A program made the translations under genes and the position numbers. DNA of 64,000 nucleotides from Spiribacter halobius (GTDB lineage Bacteria; Pseudomonadota; Gammaproteobacteria; Nitrococcales; Nitrococcaceae): NCBI RefSeq assembly GCF_020883455.1, contig NZ_CP086615.1:620001-684000 (forward strand), given 5' to 3'. This document shows positions 41,621 through 50,869 of this stretch, piece after piece (the stretch's first letter is position 1; the number at the start of each line of letters is the position of its first letter). The notes beneath the pieces are model-generated. The model did not search any database. It saw only the letters and a program-made list of their open reading frames with translations, and was not told where the DNA came from.

Positions 41621-42976
41621 TCAGCGTGCCTGCTTGAACAGGCTCGGGTTGAGGTCGTGCCGGTTCAGCAGCTTGTAGAACTCGGTCCGGTTGCGCCGGG
41701 CGAGGCGCGCGGCCTGGCTGACGTTGCCCTCGGTGATCTGCAGCAGCTTCACGAGGTAGTCGCGCTCGAAGTCCCGTCGGGCGTCGGCGAAGGCAGGCAG
41801 GCCCGGGGTGTCATCGCGCAGGGCGCTCTGGACCAGGTCGTCCGGCACGATGGGGGCCGTGGAGAGTATTGCCGCCTGTTCCACGACGTTGTAGAGCTGG
41901 CGGATATTGCCGCGCCAGGGCGCGCTCACCAGCCGCTCCATGGCCTCGGGGGCGAAGCCGCGCAGGCGCTTGCCGTACTTGGCGGCGAGCTGGGAGAGAA
42001 AGTGGTTGGCGAGGAGCGGGATGTCCTCGCGGCGCTCGGCGAGCGGCGGCAGCGACAGGCTGACCACGTTCAGGCGGTAATAGAGGTCCTCGCGGAAGCG
42101 GCCTTCGGCCATCTCGTCCTCGAGGTCCCGATGGGTGGCGGAGATGATGCGCACGTCCACCGGCAGGGCGCGGGTGGAGCCCACCGGGCGGATCTGCTGC
42201 TCCTGGAGCACCCGGAGCAGCTTCACCTGCAGCGACAGGGGCATGTCGCCGATCTCGTCGAGGAACAGCGTGCCCCCGTCGGCGGCCTTGAACAGCCCCT
42301 CGTGATCGCTGGTGGCGCCGGTGAAGGCGCCCTTCCTGTGGCCGAAGAGCTCCGACTCCAGAAGGTTCTCCGGGATGGCACCACAGTTGACCGCGACAAA
42401 GGCCCCATCGGCGCGGCGGCTCGCCTGGTGCACGGCGCGGGCGAGCAGTTCCTTGCCGGTGCCGCTGTCGCCGTGGATGAACACGCTCGCCTCGCTTGGC
42501 GCCACCATGCGCGCGCGCTGCAGGACGTCCTCCATCGCCGGCGAGCGGGTGAGGATGTGGGCGCGCCAGGCCTCGTTCTCGCTCTCGGTGGCCTCGCTCC
42601 GGGCGCCGGAGAGGCGGATCGCGCTCTCCACCTGCTCGAGCAGCGCCGGCGCCTCGAAGGGCTTGGGGATGAAGCCGAAGACGCCGCTCTTGGTGGCCTC
42701 GACGGCATCCGGTATGGAGCCGTGGGCGGTGAGGATGATCACCGGCAGGTTGGGATGACGCCGGCGCAGGTTCTGGAACAGCGTCATGCCGTCCATGCCG
42801 TCCATGCGCAGGTCGGTGATGACCAGATGCGGGCGCACGCCGGCCACGTTGGCCAGGGCCTCCTCGCCGCTCTCCGCCGTGGCCACCTCGTAGCCCTGGG
42901 AGCGCAGCCGGATACAGAGCAGGCGCAGCACGCCCGGGTCGTCGTCGACGACGAGAATGCGGTGGCCAGTGGTCAT
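41621..42976 (-). CDS. glrR: Sigma-54-dependent response regulator GlrR (QseF)
   Basis: Transcription activator of the NtrC family, partner of the kinase encoded two genes upstream. The 451-residue product has a receiver domain ([11 protein letters not shown], phospho-acceptor Asp about 55 in [21 protein letters not shown]), an AAA+ domain with [26 protein letters not shown] (sigma-54 contact loop), [17 protein letters not shown] and REDLYYRLN, and a Fis-type HTH at the end ([23 protein letters not shown]). All key residues are present. Two bases after the QseG-like gene, so it is the last gene of the operon. Confidence 0.93.
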   Translation of the reverse strand: MTTGHRILVVDDDPGVLRLLCIRLRSQGYEVATAESGEEALANVAGVRPHLVITDLRMDGMDGMTLFQNLRRRHPNLPVIILTAHGSIPDAVEATKSGVFGFIPKPFEAPALLEQVESAIRLSGARSEATESENEAWRAHILTRSPAMEDVLQRARMVAPSEASVFIHGDSGTGKELLARAVHQASRRADGAFVAVNCGAIPENLLESELFGHRKGAFTGATSDHEGLFKAADGGTLFLDEIGDMPLSLQVKLLRVLQEQQIRPVGSTRALPVDVRIISATHRDLEDEMAEGRFREDLYYRLNVVSLSLPPLAERREDIPLLANHFLSQLAAKYGKRLRGFAPEAMERLVSAPWRGNIRQLYNVVEQAAILSTAPIVPDDLVQSALRDDTPGLPAFADARRDFERDYLVKLLQITEGNVSQAARLARRNRTEFYKLLNRHDLNPSLFKQAR

Positions 42977-42978
42977 GG

Positions 42979-43548
42979 TCAGTTCCCCTGCGAGCGGTCT
43001 CGCTCCTGGATGCTGCGCTCGATGGCCTTCAGGCCCTCCAGCTGCTCGCGCAGTCGTTCGTTCTCCGCGCCCAGAGCCTCCACGCGGGACTCGGCCTCAC
43101 TGAGCCGCTGCCGCAGCTCCGCCGCCGTGCTCGCGCCGCTGCGCCGGGCGTCGAGCAGATCCCCCAGCAGCCCGGCGAGATGGGCGCGGGCCGGCTCCAC
43201 GCTGCCGCCGGTACAGGGGGCGAGGCGCCGCTCGATGTCCCCCGCCTGCTCTGGTGGCAATCGCAGCCGCAGGATAGCAGAGCGCAGCCGCGCCTCGGAG
43301 CACCCGGGGGCGCTCGCCCGCGGCTCCAGCGCCTCGGCCCGCTCGCGCAGCGCCTCCGGCCCGAGTCCGTCGCTGCGCGCATAGAAGGCGAGCAGATCCA
43401 GCGCCACCGGCTGCGGGCGCGGGCGCGGGGCCGGCGCCTCCGCGTCCGGTTCACGCCCGTCGGCTCCCTCCGGCAGCTCGATCGGCAGGTTCTGGCAGCC
43501 GGCCAGCAGTACGCCGGCCAGCGCCGCCGGGATCAGTCCCCGTCGCAT
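42979..43548 (-). CDS. qseG: QseG-like outer-membrane lipoprotein of the Glr/Qse system
   Basis: The 189-residue product begins with a lipoprotein signal (MRRGLIPAALAGVLLAGC, lipobox LAGC). The mature part has a Pro/Arg-rich stretch, then a helical region with one Cys pair (ASAPGCSEARLR, RLAPCTGG), and a C-terminal coiled coil (ELRQRLSEAESRVEALGAENERLREQLE). In E. coli QseG (YfhG) sits between glrK and glrR and is needed to activate the kinase. The identification rests on this location and architecture, as sequence identity is low. Confidence 0.8.
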   Translation of the reverse strand: MRRGLIPAALAGVLLAGCQNLPIELPEGADGREPDAEAPAPRPRPQPVALDLLAFYARSDGLGPEALRERAEALEPRASAPGCSEARLRSAILRLRLPPEQAGDIERRLAPCTGGSVEPARAHLAGLLGDLLDARRSGASTAAELRQRLSEAESRVEALGAENERLREQLEGLKAIERSIQERDRSQGN

Positions 43549-43588
43549 GGCACGCTCACACTCCCCGGCCGGCCGCGGCCGGCGGTCC

Positions 43589-45127
43589 TCATTCCCGTTG
43601 TTCCCGGACTGCCGGCAGCTGGCGCGGCAGGCTGATGCGCAGGCAGGCACCACGCTCGTGGCCCTCCACCACCTCCAGGCGGCCGCCATGCGCCATCACG
43701 TACTCCCGCGCGATGGACAGTCCGAGCCCCGACCCCTTCACGTAGCCCCTCGGCTGGGTGCGCCCCTGATAGAACGCCTCGAATATCCTATCGCGATCGT
43801 CCTCCGGTATGCCGGGCCCTTCGTCCGCCACCTCGATGGTCGCCGTGTGCCCGGTCTGTGCGGTAGCGATGCGCAGCCGCCCACCCTCCGGAGAGAAGCG
43901 CACCGCGTTCGAGACCAGATTGTCGATCACCGTGTGCAGCTTGCCGCGGTCGGCGGTGAGCTCGCACTGCCCCGTGTCCAGCTCCACCGCCAGGGCCTTG
44001 CTGCGGATTGCCGGCTTGTGGTCCTGTAGCACGGCGTCCACGAGGGAATCTGCCGAGACGCTCTCAGCATTCAGGCTCGGACGCTGTGACTGGGTGCGCG
44101 AGAAATCGATCAGATCCTCGATCAGCCCCTGCAGCCGCCGGCCGCTGTCGGTGAGGATCTCCGCGATCTCGCGCTGCTCGGCGTTGAGCGGGCCCACTGT
44201 CTCCTCGCGCAGCAGGTCGCCGCTTTCGCGAATGGCGGTGAGCGGTGTCTTCAGCTCGTGGGAGACGTGGCGCAGGAAGCGTGTCTTCTGGGCCTCGAGC
44301 TCGATCAGCCGCTGGCGCAGCCACTCCAGGCGCTCGCCCACGGCACGCAGGTCGTCCGGCCCGCGCACGCGGATGGGCTGCTCGAAGCGGCCGTCGCCGA
44401 GCTGGCGAATGGCCTGGTTGACCTGCCGTACCGGGCGCGAGATGAGCACGGTAAAGAGCCCGGAGGAGACCAGCGTCAGCGGGATCAGGGCGATGGCCAT
44501 CCAGAACAGCCACTGCTGGGCGGTGGCCGCGGTGCGCTGGAGGACGTCCACCTCGCGGTCGATGAGCTCGCTGCTGTTGGCCCGGATGCCGTCGGCCAGC
44601 GTGCGCAGGTCGGCGAACAGGGCGCCGAGCTGCTCCTGGCTCGGCGGCCCGAAGGCCGGTTCCCCGCCCTCTACCGCCGGCAGGGGTGGGGCGGCGACCA
44701 GCGGCGGCTCCGGGCCGGAGGCGGTGAGCGGGGGGACGACGAAGCTCCGCAGCCGGCGGTAGAGGGCCTCCTCGCGCTCGCCGATCGCCGCGATGGGCTG
44801 CTGATGCGCGGGCTCCGGGTTGAGGCGGGCGAGACGCTCCACCAGCCCCTGAAACTGTTCGTGGTTCTCACGGTAGACGTCGAACAGCGCCGGGTCGCCG
44901 AGCAGCACGAACTGGCGGGCGGTCCGCTCCATGGCGGTAAGCGATTCCGACAGGCTGCGGCTGCTCTGCACCGCGCGTACGGCGTCGTAGACCGCGGTGC
45001 GCGCCTGCTCCGAGAGCCGGTCGACGTAGACACCGCCGAAGCCGAGCGCGAGCAGCAGCGGCAGGGCCACGACCCCGAACCCGACCAGGATCAGCCCAAG
45101 GGTGGAACGCAGACCGGGCAGGCGCAT
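43589..45127 (-). CDS. glrK: Sensor histidine kinase GlrK (QseE)
   Basis: Inner-membrane kinase of the two-component pair with GlrR. The 512-residue product has two membrane helices (about residues 10-32 and 208-230), a periplasmic sensor domain with a Pro-rich insertion (LVAAPPLPAVEGG), a HAMP region (SRPVRQVNQAIRQLGDGRFEQPI), a His phosphoacceptor domain (FLRHVSHELKTPLTAIRESG), and an ATP-binding domain with NLVSNAVRFSPEGG, VADEGPGIPEDDRDRIFEAFYQG and GSGLGLSIAREYV. E. coli GlrK controls glmY and the envelope. Confidence 0.92.
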   Translation of the reverse strand: MRLPGLRSTLGLILVGFGVVALPLLLALGFGGVYVDRLSEQARTAVYDAVRAVQSSRSLSESLTAMERTARQFVLLGDPALFDVYRENHEQFQGLVERLARLNPEPAHQQPIAAIGEREEALYRRLRSFVVPPLTASGPEPPLVAAPPLPAVEGGEPAFGPPSQEQLGALFADLRTLADGIRANSSELIDREVDVLQRTAATAQQWLFWMAIALIPLTLVSSGLFTVLISRPVRQVNQAIRQLGDGRFEQPIRVRGPDDLRAVGERLEWLRQRLIELEAQKTRFLRHVSHELKTPLTAIRESGDLLREETVGPLNAEQREIAEILTDSGRRLQGLIEDLIDFSRTQSQRPSLNAESVSADSLVDAVLQDHKPAIRSKALAVELDTGQCELTADRGKLHTVIDNLVSNAVRFSPEGGRLRIATAQTGHTATIEVADEGPGIPEDDRDRIFEAFYQGRTQPRGYVKGSGLGLSIAREYVMAHGGRLEVVEGHERGACLRISLPRQLPAVREQRE

Positions 45128-45160
45128 GCCCGTCAGCTCCGTGCCAGGGTCACGGCCATG

Positions 45161-46204
45161 TCAGTCGTCCGCGAACAGGTCCGGGAGCACCTCGTTGCCC
45201 CGCGGCGGGGGCGTGCGGCCGAAGTGCAGATAGGCGTTGCGCGTCGCCATGCGCCCGCGCGGGGTGCGGTGCAGATAGCCCTGCTGGATCAGGAACGGCT
45301 CGATGACGTCCTCGATGGTGCCGCGCTCCTCGCCGATGGCCGCGGCCAGGCTCTCCACGCCCACCGGCCCGCCGTCGAACTTCTCCAGGATGGCCAGCAG
45401 CAGGCGCCGGTCCTGCATGTCGAAGCCGTTGTCGTCCACCTTGAGCAGGTCCATGGCGGCACGGGCCACTTCCAGGCTGATGCGCCCGTCGGCGCGCACC
45501 TCGGCGTAATCGCGCACCCGGCGCAGCAGCCGGTTGGCGATGCGCGGAGTGCCGCGGGAGCGGCGTGCGATCTCGCCGGCGCCGCCGGCGTCGATGGCCA
45601 GCGCGAGCAGGCTCGCCGAGCGCTCGACGATGGCGGTGAGCTCCTCCACCGAGTAGTACTCCAGCCGCTGCACGATGCCGAAGCGGTCCCGCAGGGGCGA
45701 GGTCAGCAGGCCGGCGCGGGTGGTGGCGCCCACCAGGGTGAACGGCGGCAGGTCGAGCTTGATGGAGCGCGCCGCCGGGCCCTCGCCGACGAGGATGTCG
45801 ATCTTGCAGTCCTCCATGGCCGGGTAGAGGACCTCCTCCACCACCGGCGAGAGGCGGTGGATCTCGTCGACGAAGAGCACGTCGCCGGGCTCGAGGTTGG
45901 TGAGCAGGGCGGCGAGATCCCCCGGGCGGTCGATCACCGGGCCCGAGGTCTGGCGCAGGTTCACGCCGAGCTCGTGGGCGATGATGTGGGCGAGGGTGGT
46001 CTTGCCGAGGCCAGGGGGGCCGAAGACCAGCACGTGATCCATGGCCTCGCCGCGCCCGCGCGCGGCGTGGACGAAGATCTCGAGCTGCTCCCGGACCGCG
46101 GCCTGGCCGACGTAGTCGGCCAGCCGGCGCGGCCGGATGGCCCGGTCGACGGCCTCGTCCTCGCCGCTGGCCTCACCGCTGACGATGCGGTCGTTCTCGA
46201 TCAT
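45161..46204 (-). CDS. ruvB: Holliday junction branch migration ATPase RuvB
   Basis: AAA+ motor that drives branch migration of Holliday junctions with RuvA. The 347-residue product has [20 protein letters not shown], Walker [16 protein letters not shown], Walker [16 protein letters not shown], sensor [22 protein letters not shown], the arginine finger region, and a C-terminal winged helix ([37 protein letters not shown]). Length is typical. It lies 14 bases after ruvA. All motifs are intact. Confidence 0.96.
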   Translation of the reverse strand: MIENDRIVSGEASGEDEAVDRAIRPRRLADYVGQAAVREQLEIFVHAARGRGEAMDHVLVFGPPGLGKTTLAHIIAHELGVNLRQTSGPVIDRPGDLAALLTNLEPGDVLFVDEIHRLSPVVEEVLYPAMEDCKIDILVGEGPAARSIKLDLPPFTLVGATTRAGLLTSPLRDRFGIVQRLEYYSVEELTAIVERSASLLALAIDAGGAGEIARRSRGTPRIANRLLRRVRDYAEVRADGRISLEVARAAMDLLKVDDNGFDMQDRRLLLAILEKFDGGPVGVESLAAAIGEERGTIEDVIEPFLIQQGYLHRTPRGRMATRNAYLHFGRTPPPRGNEVLPDLFADD

Positions 46205-46218
46205 CGCGCCACTCCCGG

Positions 46219-46821
46219 TCAGCGCACCGCCTTCTGCAGGGCAGCGCGAATCAGCGTCTCACTGCTCTGCCCCTCGGTGTCCAGCCCGTCCAGCAGCCGG
46301 CTGGCCTCGGCCGGCTTGTAGCCGAGCGCCACCAGTGCGCTCGCCGCCTCGCTGCGGGCGTCGTCGGCGGGTGCCGCCGGGGCTACCCCCGGCATGCCGG
46401 CGCCGCCCGCTGCCGGGGCCGCGCCCAGGCGGTCCTGCATCTCCATGACCAGGCGCTCGGCGGTCTTGCGCCCGACGCCTGGCAGCCTGGTGAGAGTGGC
46501 CGTGTCCCGCTGCTGCACACAACGCCGGAACTCGCCGGCGCTGATGCCGGACAGCAGGCCCAGAGCCAGCTTCGGGCCAACGCCGCTCACCCGGATCAGG
46601 CTGCGGAACAGCGCCCGCTCGGCCTCGGTCAGGAAGCCGAACAGCACCGGAGCCTCGTCTCGCATGGCGAGGTGCACGCGCAGGGTTACCCGCTCGCCGG
46701 CGGCCGGCAGCTCATAGAACGTGGACATGGGTGCCTCGACCTCATAGCCCACGCCCTGCACGTCCACCAGCAGCCAGGGCGGCTGCTTGTCGATGAGGGT
46801 GCCCTGCAGGCGGCCGATCAT
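46219..46821 (-). CDS. ruvA: Holliday junction protein RuvA
   Basis: Tetrameric protein that binds the junction and recruits RuvB. The 200-residue product starts [31 protein letters not shown], has two helix-hairpin-helix motifs ([18 protein letters not shown] and [17 protein letters not shown]), and a C-terminal domain ([24 protein letters not shown]) that binds RuvB. Downstream of ruvC by 24 bases. Confidence 0.95.
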   Translation of the reverse strand: MIGRLQGTLIDKQPPWLLVDVQGVGYEVEAPMSTFYELPAAGERVTLRVHLAMRDEAPVLFGFLTEAERALFRSLIRVSGVGPKLALGLLSGISAGEFRRCVQQRDTATLTRLPGVGRKTAERLVMEMQDRLGAAPAAGGAGMPGVAPAAPADDARSEAASALVALGYKPAEASRLLDGLDTEGQSSETLIRAALQKAVR

Positions 46822-46845
46822 GGCGCTCTACTCTCTCCCGTCGGT

Positions 46846-47352
46846 TCAGCGCGCGGCGAGCCGCGCCGCCATGCGATCGTGCTGGGCGTGGCAGAGGGCG
46901 ATCGCGAGCGCGTCCGCCGCGTCCTCCTGCAGCCGGCCCTCGAGGCCGAGGATCATCCGCACCATATAGGCCACCTGGCGCTTGTCGGCGGCGCCGCCGC
47001 CCACCAGCGCCTGCTTTACCGCCCGCGGGCCGTACTCGCTCACCGGCAGACCGTGGCTGGCGCAGGCGCAGATGGCCGCACCCCGGGCCTGCCCCAGCTT
47101 GAGGGCGGAGTCGGCGTTGCGGTTGACGAACACCTGCTCGATGGCCGCCTCGCCGGTGCCATGCTCGGCGATGAGGGCGCCCAGACCCTCGAAGATGGTG
47201 CGCAGCCGCCCCGGGAAGGCCCCGTCACCGGCCTGGATGACGCCGCTGGCGACATACCGGCTCTGCCCGCCATGCAGCTCCAGCACGCCGAAGCCGGTGC
47301 GCCGGGAGCCGGGGTCGATGCCGAGGATGCGGCGCGGCCCGGCGTTGCCCAC
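46846..47352 (-). CDS. ruvC: Holliday junction resolvase RuvC
   Basis: RNase H-fold endonuclease that cuts Holliday junctions. The 168-residue product starts with GTG (VGNAGPRRILGIDPGSRRTGFGVL); catalytic Asp in GIDPG, Glu in AIEQVFVNRNADSALKLGQARG, and the Asp pair in EDAADALAIALCHAQHD. Start chosen by homology and by the GAGGAGG at the end of yebC, though the spacing is long (about 13). A longer upstream frame overlaps yebC and is unlikely. Confidence 0.93.
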   Translation of the reverse strand: MGNAGPRRILGIDPGSRRTGFGVLELHGGQSRYVASGVIQAGDGAFPGRLRTIFEGLGALIAEHGTGEAAIEQVFVNRNADSALKLGQARGAAICACASHGLPVSEYGPRAVKQALVGGGAADKRQVAYMVRMILGLEGRLQEDAADALAIALCHAQHDRMAARLAAR

Positions 47353-47359
47353 GGTGCGT

Positions 47360-48103
47360 TCAGGCCTCCTCGTAGGCGGAGGCCTGAACGTCCGCATTGG
47401 TGTAGACGTGCTGGACGTCGTCCAGGTCCTCGAGGCGCTCGATCAGGCGCAGGGTCTTCGCGCCCTCGTCCTCGCCCACGGCGACCGTGGTCTCCGGGCG
47501 CATGGTCACCTCGGCATCCGCCGGCTCGAGGCCGGCGGCGGTCAGGGCCTCGCGCGCCGCCGTGAACGCCTCCGGGGCGGTCAGCACCTCGAAGGAGCCG
47601 TCGTCGTTGCTGACCACGTCCTCGGCGCCGGCCTCCAGGGCGGCCTCCATCAGGGCGTCCTCGTCGGTGCCCGGGGGGAACAGCAGCACGCCCCGTTGCT
47701 GGAACAGGAAGGCCACGCAGCCGTCGGTGCCGAGGTTGCCGCCGTGCTTGCTGAAGGCGTGGCGGACCTCGCTCACGGTGCGATTGCGGTTGTCGGTCAT
47801 GCAGTCGACCATGATCGCCACACCGCCCGGGCCGTAGCCCTCGAACCGGGCCTCCTCGTAGGCGGCGCCGTCGTCGGTCCCGGCGCCGCGGGCGGCGGCG
47901 CGCTCGATCTTGTCCTTCGGCATGTTCACCGCGAGCGCGCGGTCGATGGCGAGCCGCAGCCGCGGGTTGGCGTCCGGGTCGTCCCCGCCCTGGCGCGCGG
48001 CCACCGTGATCTCCCGGATCATCTTGGTGAAGATCTTGCCCCGCTTGGCGTCCTGCGCCTTCTTGCGGTGCTGGATATTCGCCCACTTGCTGTGTCCGGC
48101 CAT
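47360..48103 (-). CDS. yebC: YebC/PmpR family transcriptional or translational regulator
   Basis: The 247-residue product has the family hallmark [28 protein letters not shown] and [22 protein letters not shown], then [16 protein letters not shown]. YebC proteins are regulators; recent work links some to translation of proline-rich stretches. It is directly upstream of ruvCAB, the usual order in proteobacteria. Seven bases separate its stop from the ruvC GTG. It is the first gene of the operon, with the promoter in the 48104-48212 region. Confidence 0.95.
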   Translation of the reverse strand: MAGHSKWANIQHRKKAQDAKRGKIFTKMIREITVAARQGGDDPDANPRLRLAIDRALAVNMPKDKIERAAARGAGTDDGAAYEEARFEGYGPGGVAIMVDCMTDNRNRTVSEVRHAFSKHGGNLGTDGCVAFLFQQRGVLLFPPGTDEDALMEAALEAGAEDVVSNDDGSFEVLTAPEAFTAAREALTAAGLEPADAEVTMRPETTVAVGEDEGAKTLRLIERLEDLDDVQHVYTNADVQASAYEEA

Positions 48104-48212
48104 GGTCCTCCCCGCTCGGCTCGACAGCCTGCCTTCAAGCCCGCAAGCCTAGCATGAGCGGGCCTTGCGCCGGATGGCGAGTCCTCCTGTGCAGGCGATG
48201 CCTTCGAGGGTC

Positions 48213-48370
48213 GGGTTGAACACAACGACACAACGGGCACAACGATGCACAACGTCAGAGGTGAGGGACTGGCTGTGGGACTGCCGTCGGATGATTCCGG
48301 TCACCTGCCTCGCAAGCCAATTGCTCTTCGTTGTGCTCCGTTGTGTTCGTTGTGTCGTTGTGTTGAACCC
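48213..48370. repeat. 158-bp inverted repeat built of acaacg units
   Basis: Arms 48213-48254 and 48329-48370 match as inverted complements at 37 of 42 positions and are made of repeated (c)acaacg units. The 74-base middle is not repetitive. On transcription it folds as one long hairpin between yebC and the patatin gene, which are transcribed the same way. It is different in sequence from the other repeat families here. Confidence 0.82.
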
Positions 48371-48388
48371 TACCCTGGGAATCGGCAG

Positions 48389-49436
48389 CTACCCCCCAAG
48401 CCCGGGGACGCGGAAGTCGGTCCACGGGAGGGTGGCGTGGCGGCCGAGGGCGTGGCGGTGGTTGGCGAGCCAGGCATCGGCGCGGTCGCGGCCGCGGGCG
48501 TGGAGCTGAGTGAGGAAGCCCCAGTCGGCGTTCATCGAGCTGGCCTGGCCGAAGCCGGTGAAGGCGTCGTCGGCGCTGATGCGGTGCAGGCGGGTGCGGC
48601 GGGCGAGCCACGGCCGGAGTTCGGCGCAGAGCTCGAGCTCGCGCAGCAGCCCGGCGTTGAAGGTGAGGTCGCTCGCGCGCAGCGTGATCTCCTCGGCGGT
48701 GGTGGGCACGGTCTCGCTCCAGCTCTCCTTCAGCTGCACCAGCATCAGGTCCCGGCTGCCGCCGGCGCGCAGCAGCGGCAGCAGCGGCGGATTGCTGCTG
48801 TAGCCGCCGTCCCAGTAGTACTCGCCGTCGATGGCCACGGCCTGGAACAGCATGGGCAGGCAGGCGGAGGCCTGCAGCGCCTCGCTGGTGACGTCGCGGT
48901 TGCCGAACAGCCGCAGGCGGCCACTGTGCACGCTGGTGGCGGAAACGAACAGCCGGGGCGCGCTCGGGTGGCGCAGGGCATCGAAGTCGACACTGTCGGC
49001 GAGAACCCCGGCCAGGGCGTTGAAGCCACCGGGATTCAGCTGATAGGGCGAGGCCATCCGGGAGACCGTGCGCAGCATCACCAGGGCCGGGCTCTGGTCG
49101 CCGGCGAGCAGGCCGCTCGCCGCCATGCCGGTGCTGCGCGCGGCGTCGCTGACTCGCCGCCAGAAGGCAGCGAGGGCTTCGCGGGCGCCCTCGGCGCCCC
49201 CCCCGGGTCCAGCCGCTGGCGGTCACGGCGGCGTTAAGCGCCCCGGCGCTGGCGCCGCTCAGCGCCGCCAGGCGCACGTCCCGCTCCTCCAGCAGCCGGT
49301 CGAGCACGCCCCAGGTGAAGGCCCCGTGGGCACCGCCGCCCTGCAGGGCGAGCAGCAGCGGCCGGCGTCCGGGTAGCCAGCGCCAGGCCCGGCGGGCCAG
49401 GGCGCCGCCGGGTGGGGACGGCGATGACTCAGGCAT
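48389..49436 (-). pseudogene. Frameshifted patatin-like phospholipase
   Basis: The N-terminal frame (from ATG 49436) shows LLALQGGGAHGAFTWGVLDRLLEE, the oxyanion-hole loop, and LSGASAGALNAAVTASGW with the GxSxG nucleophile. After a run of eight C (49197-49204, plus strand) the frame shifts, and the rest continues in another frame with STGMAASGLL, LPMLFQAVAIDGEYYWDGGYSSNPP (the catalytic Asp in DGG) and LMLVQLKESW. Removing one C restores a continuous patatin of about 349 residues. Either a real inactivating or phase-variable slip, or a sequencing error in the homopolymer. If intact, it would be a lipid acyl hydrolase. Confidence 0.85.
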
Positions 49437-49587
49437 TGGCCTCCCTTGCCGATATGGCGATCAGTGGGCACGGACGCGGGATGCATGGCCGCCGGCGGGC
49501 CCGGGCCCTGTGCTAATGTCGAGCAGGATACCCATCCGGGCAGAAGATGGGTCGAACGGGTTCTCATGCTGGGGGTTGCCGATAACG

Positions 49588-50835
49588 ATGAGCACTGGAG
49601 TCGCGCCGCAACTGCTGGAGACGGTGGTACCGCTGCGGGAGCTGGACGACGACGGCCTGCAGACCCTGGCCGCCGAGGCCGAGCTGGTGGACGTGGGCGG
49701 GCGCAGCGTCATCTTCCGTGCCGGCCAGGAGGAGGACTGGCTCTACTACGTCCTCTCCGGCGAGGTGATCCTCGTGGATGCCGACGGCGGCCAGCGCAGC
49801 GTCGTCGGCATGGGCGACGTGGCCGTCGCCGAGGAGCCGCTCGGCTTCGAGGCGCCCTATGCCGTCAACGCGCTCGCCCGCACCGAGGTGCGCCTGATTC
49901 GCCTTGCCCGCTCGCGGGTGCTGGAGCAGCTGGAGAGCCAGCGGCTGCCGGACTACGAGGTCGGTGCCGTCGGGGGGGACAGCGCTGGCGCCGACGGGCT
50001 GTTCGCCGGGCTCGTGCAGGATCTCATGGAGGACCGTCTCGAGCTGCCGAGCATGCCGGACATCGCCGTACGCGTGCGCCAGGCGGTGAGCGACGAGAAG
50101 AGCAACGCCGCCACGGTCACCAAGATCATCCAGGCCGATCCGGTGGTCGCCGCGCGCGTGCTGCAGGCGGCGAACAGCGCGCTCTACGGCGGCCAGCGCT
50201 CGGTGGACAGCCTCAACCAGGCGGTGGTGCGGCTCGGCCTGCGCAACGTCCGCGAGCTGGTGATGGCGGTGACCATGCGCGAGGTCTTCAAGACCCGCCA
50301 TCCGCTGCTCAACCGGCGCATGGTGGAGCTGTGGATGCACAGCACGCTGGTGGCCTCGGTGGCGGCGGTGCTGGCCCGGCGCCTGGGCAGCGGCTTCGAT
50401 CCGGACCGGGCGCTGCTGGCCGGGCTGGTGCACGACATCGGCGTGGTGCCGATGATCGGCCACGCGGGCGACTACCCCGAGCTGGCCGAAGACCCGACGC
50501 GTCTCGAGGAGGCCATCGGCCGCTACCGCGGCGACGTTGGCTCGATGATCCTGCGGCGCTGGAACTTCCCCGACGACATGATTGCAGTGGTGCTGGATGC
50601 CGAGGACTGGACCCGCGCCGGGGAGGGCAAGGCAGACTACGCCGACCTCGTCATCGCCGCCCAGCTGCAGACCTACGCCGGCACGCCGGATGCCGGCCGC
50701 TATCCGGATCTTGACGGCCTGCCGGTGGCGGCGCGCCTCGGCCTTGCCGCCGCCGGCGTCACCCAGCAGGAGCCGATCCTCGAGGAAGCGCGGGAGGAGA
50801 TCGCCGAGGTGCAGAAGCTGCTCATCGGCGGCTGA
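49588..50835 (+). CDS. cNMP-binding and HDOD domain signalling protein
   Basis: The 415-residue product combines an N-terminal cyclic-nucleotide-binding-like barrel (residues 20-130: RSVIFRAGQEEDWLYYVLSGEVILVDADGG, EPYAVNALARTEVRLIRLAR-type segment) with an HDOD domain (about 150-350: LPSMPDIAVRVRQAVSDE, VTKIIQADPVVAARVLQAANSALYGG, LGLRNVRELVMAVTMRE, LLAGLVHDIGVVPM). The full HD metal pair is only partly kept, as usual for HDOD. Such proteins relay stress or nucleotide signals without known enzymatic activity. The ATG at 49588 was selected as the first start that suits the domain; the ribosome site is weak. Confidence 0.85.
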   Translation: MSTGVAPQLLETVVPLRELDDDGLQTLAAEAELVDVGGRSVIFRAGQEEDWLYYVLSGEVILVDADGGQRSVVGMGDVAVAEEPLGFEAPYAVNALARTEVRLIRLARSRVLEQLESQRLPDYEVGAVGGDSAGADGLFAGLVQDLMEDRLELPSMPDIAVRVRQAVSDEKSNAATVTKIIQADPVVAARVLQAANSALYGGQRSVDSLNQAVVRLGLRNVRELVMAVTMREVFKTRHPLLNRRMVELWMHSTLVASVAAVLARRLGSGFDPDRALLAGLVHDIGVVPMIGHAGDYPELAEDPTRLEEAIGRYRGDVGSMILRRWNFPDDMIAVVLDAEDWTRAGEGKADYADLVIAAQLQTYAGTPDAGRYPDLDGLPVAARLGLAAAGVTQQEPILEEAREEIAEVQKLLIGG

Positions 50836-50869
50836 GACCTGACAACACTTCCGAAACGATTGGTATGGG

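Noticed and set aside
48389-49126. A complete short patatin gene on its own
   Set aside because: The piece lacks the oxyanion-hole and nucleophile motifs, which are in the neighbouring frame; it is better read as one gene broken by a homopolymer frameshift.
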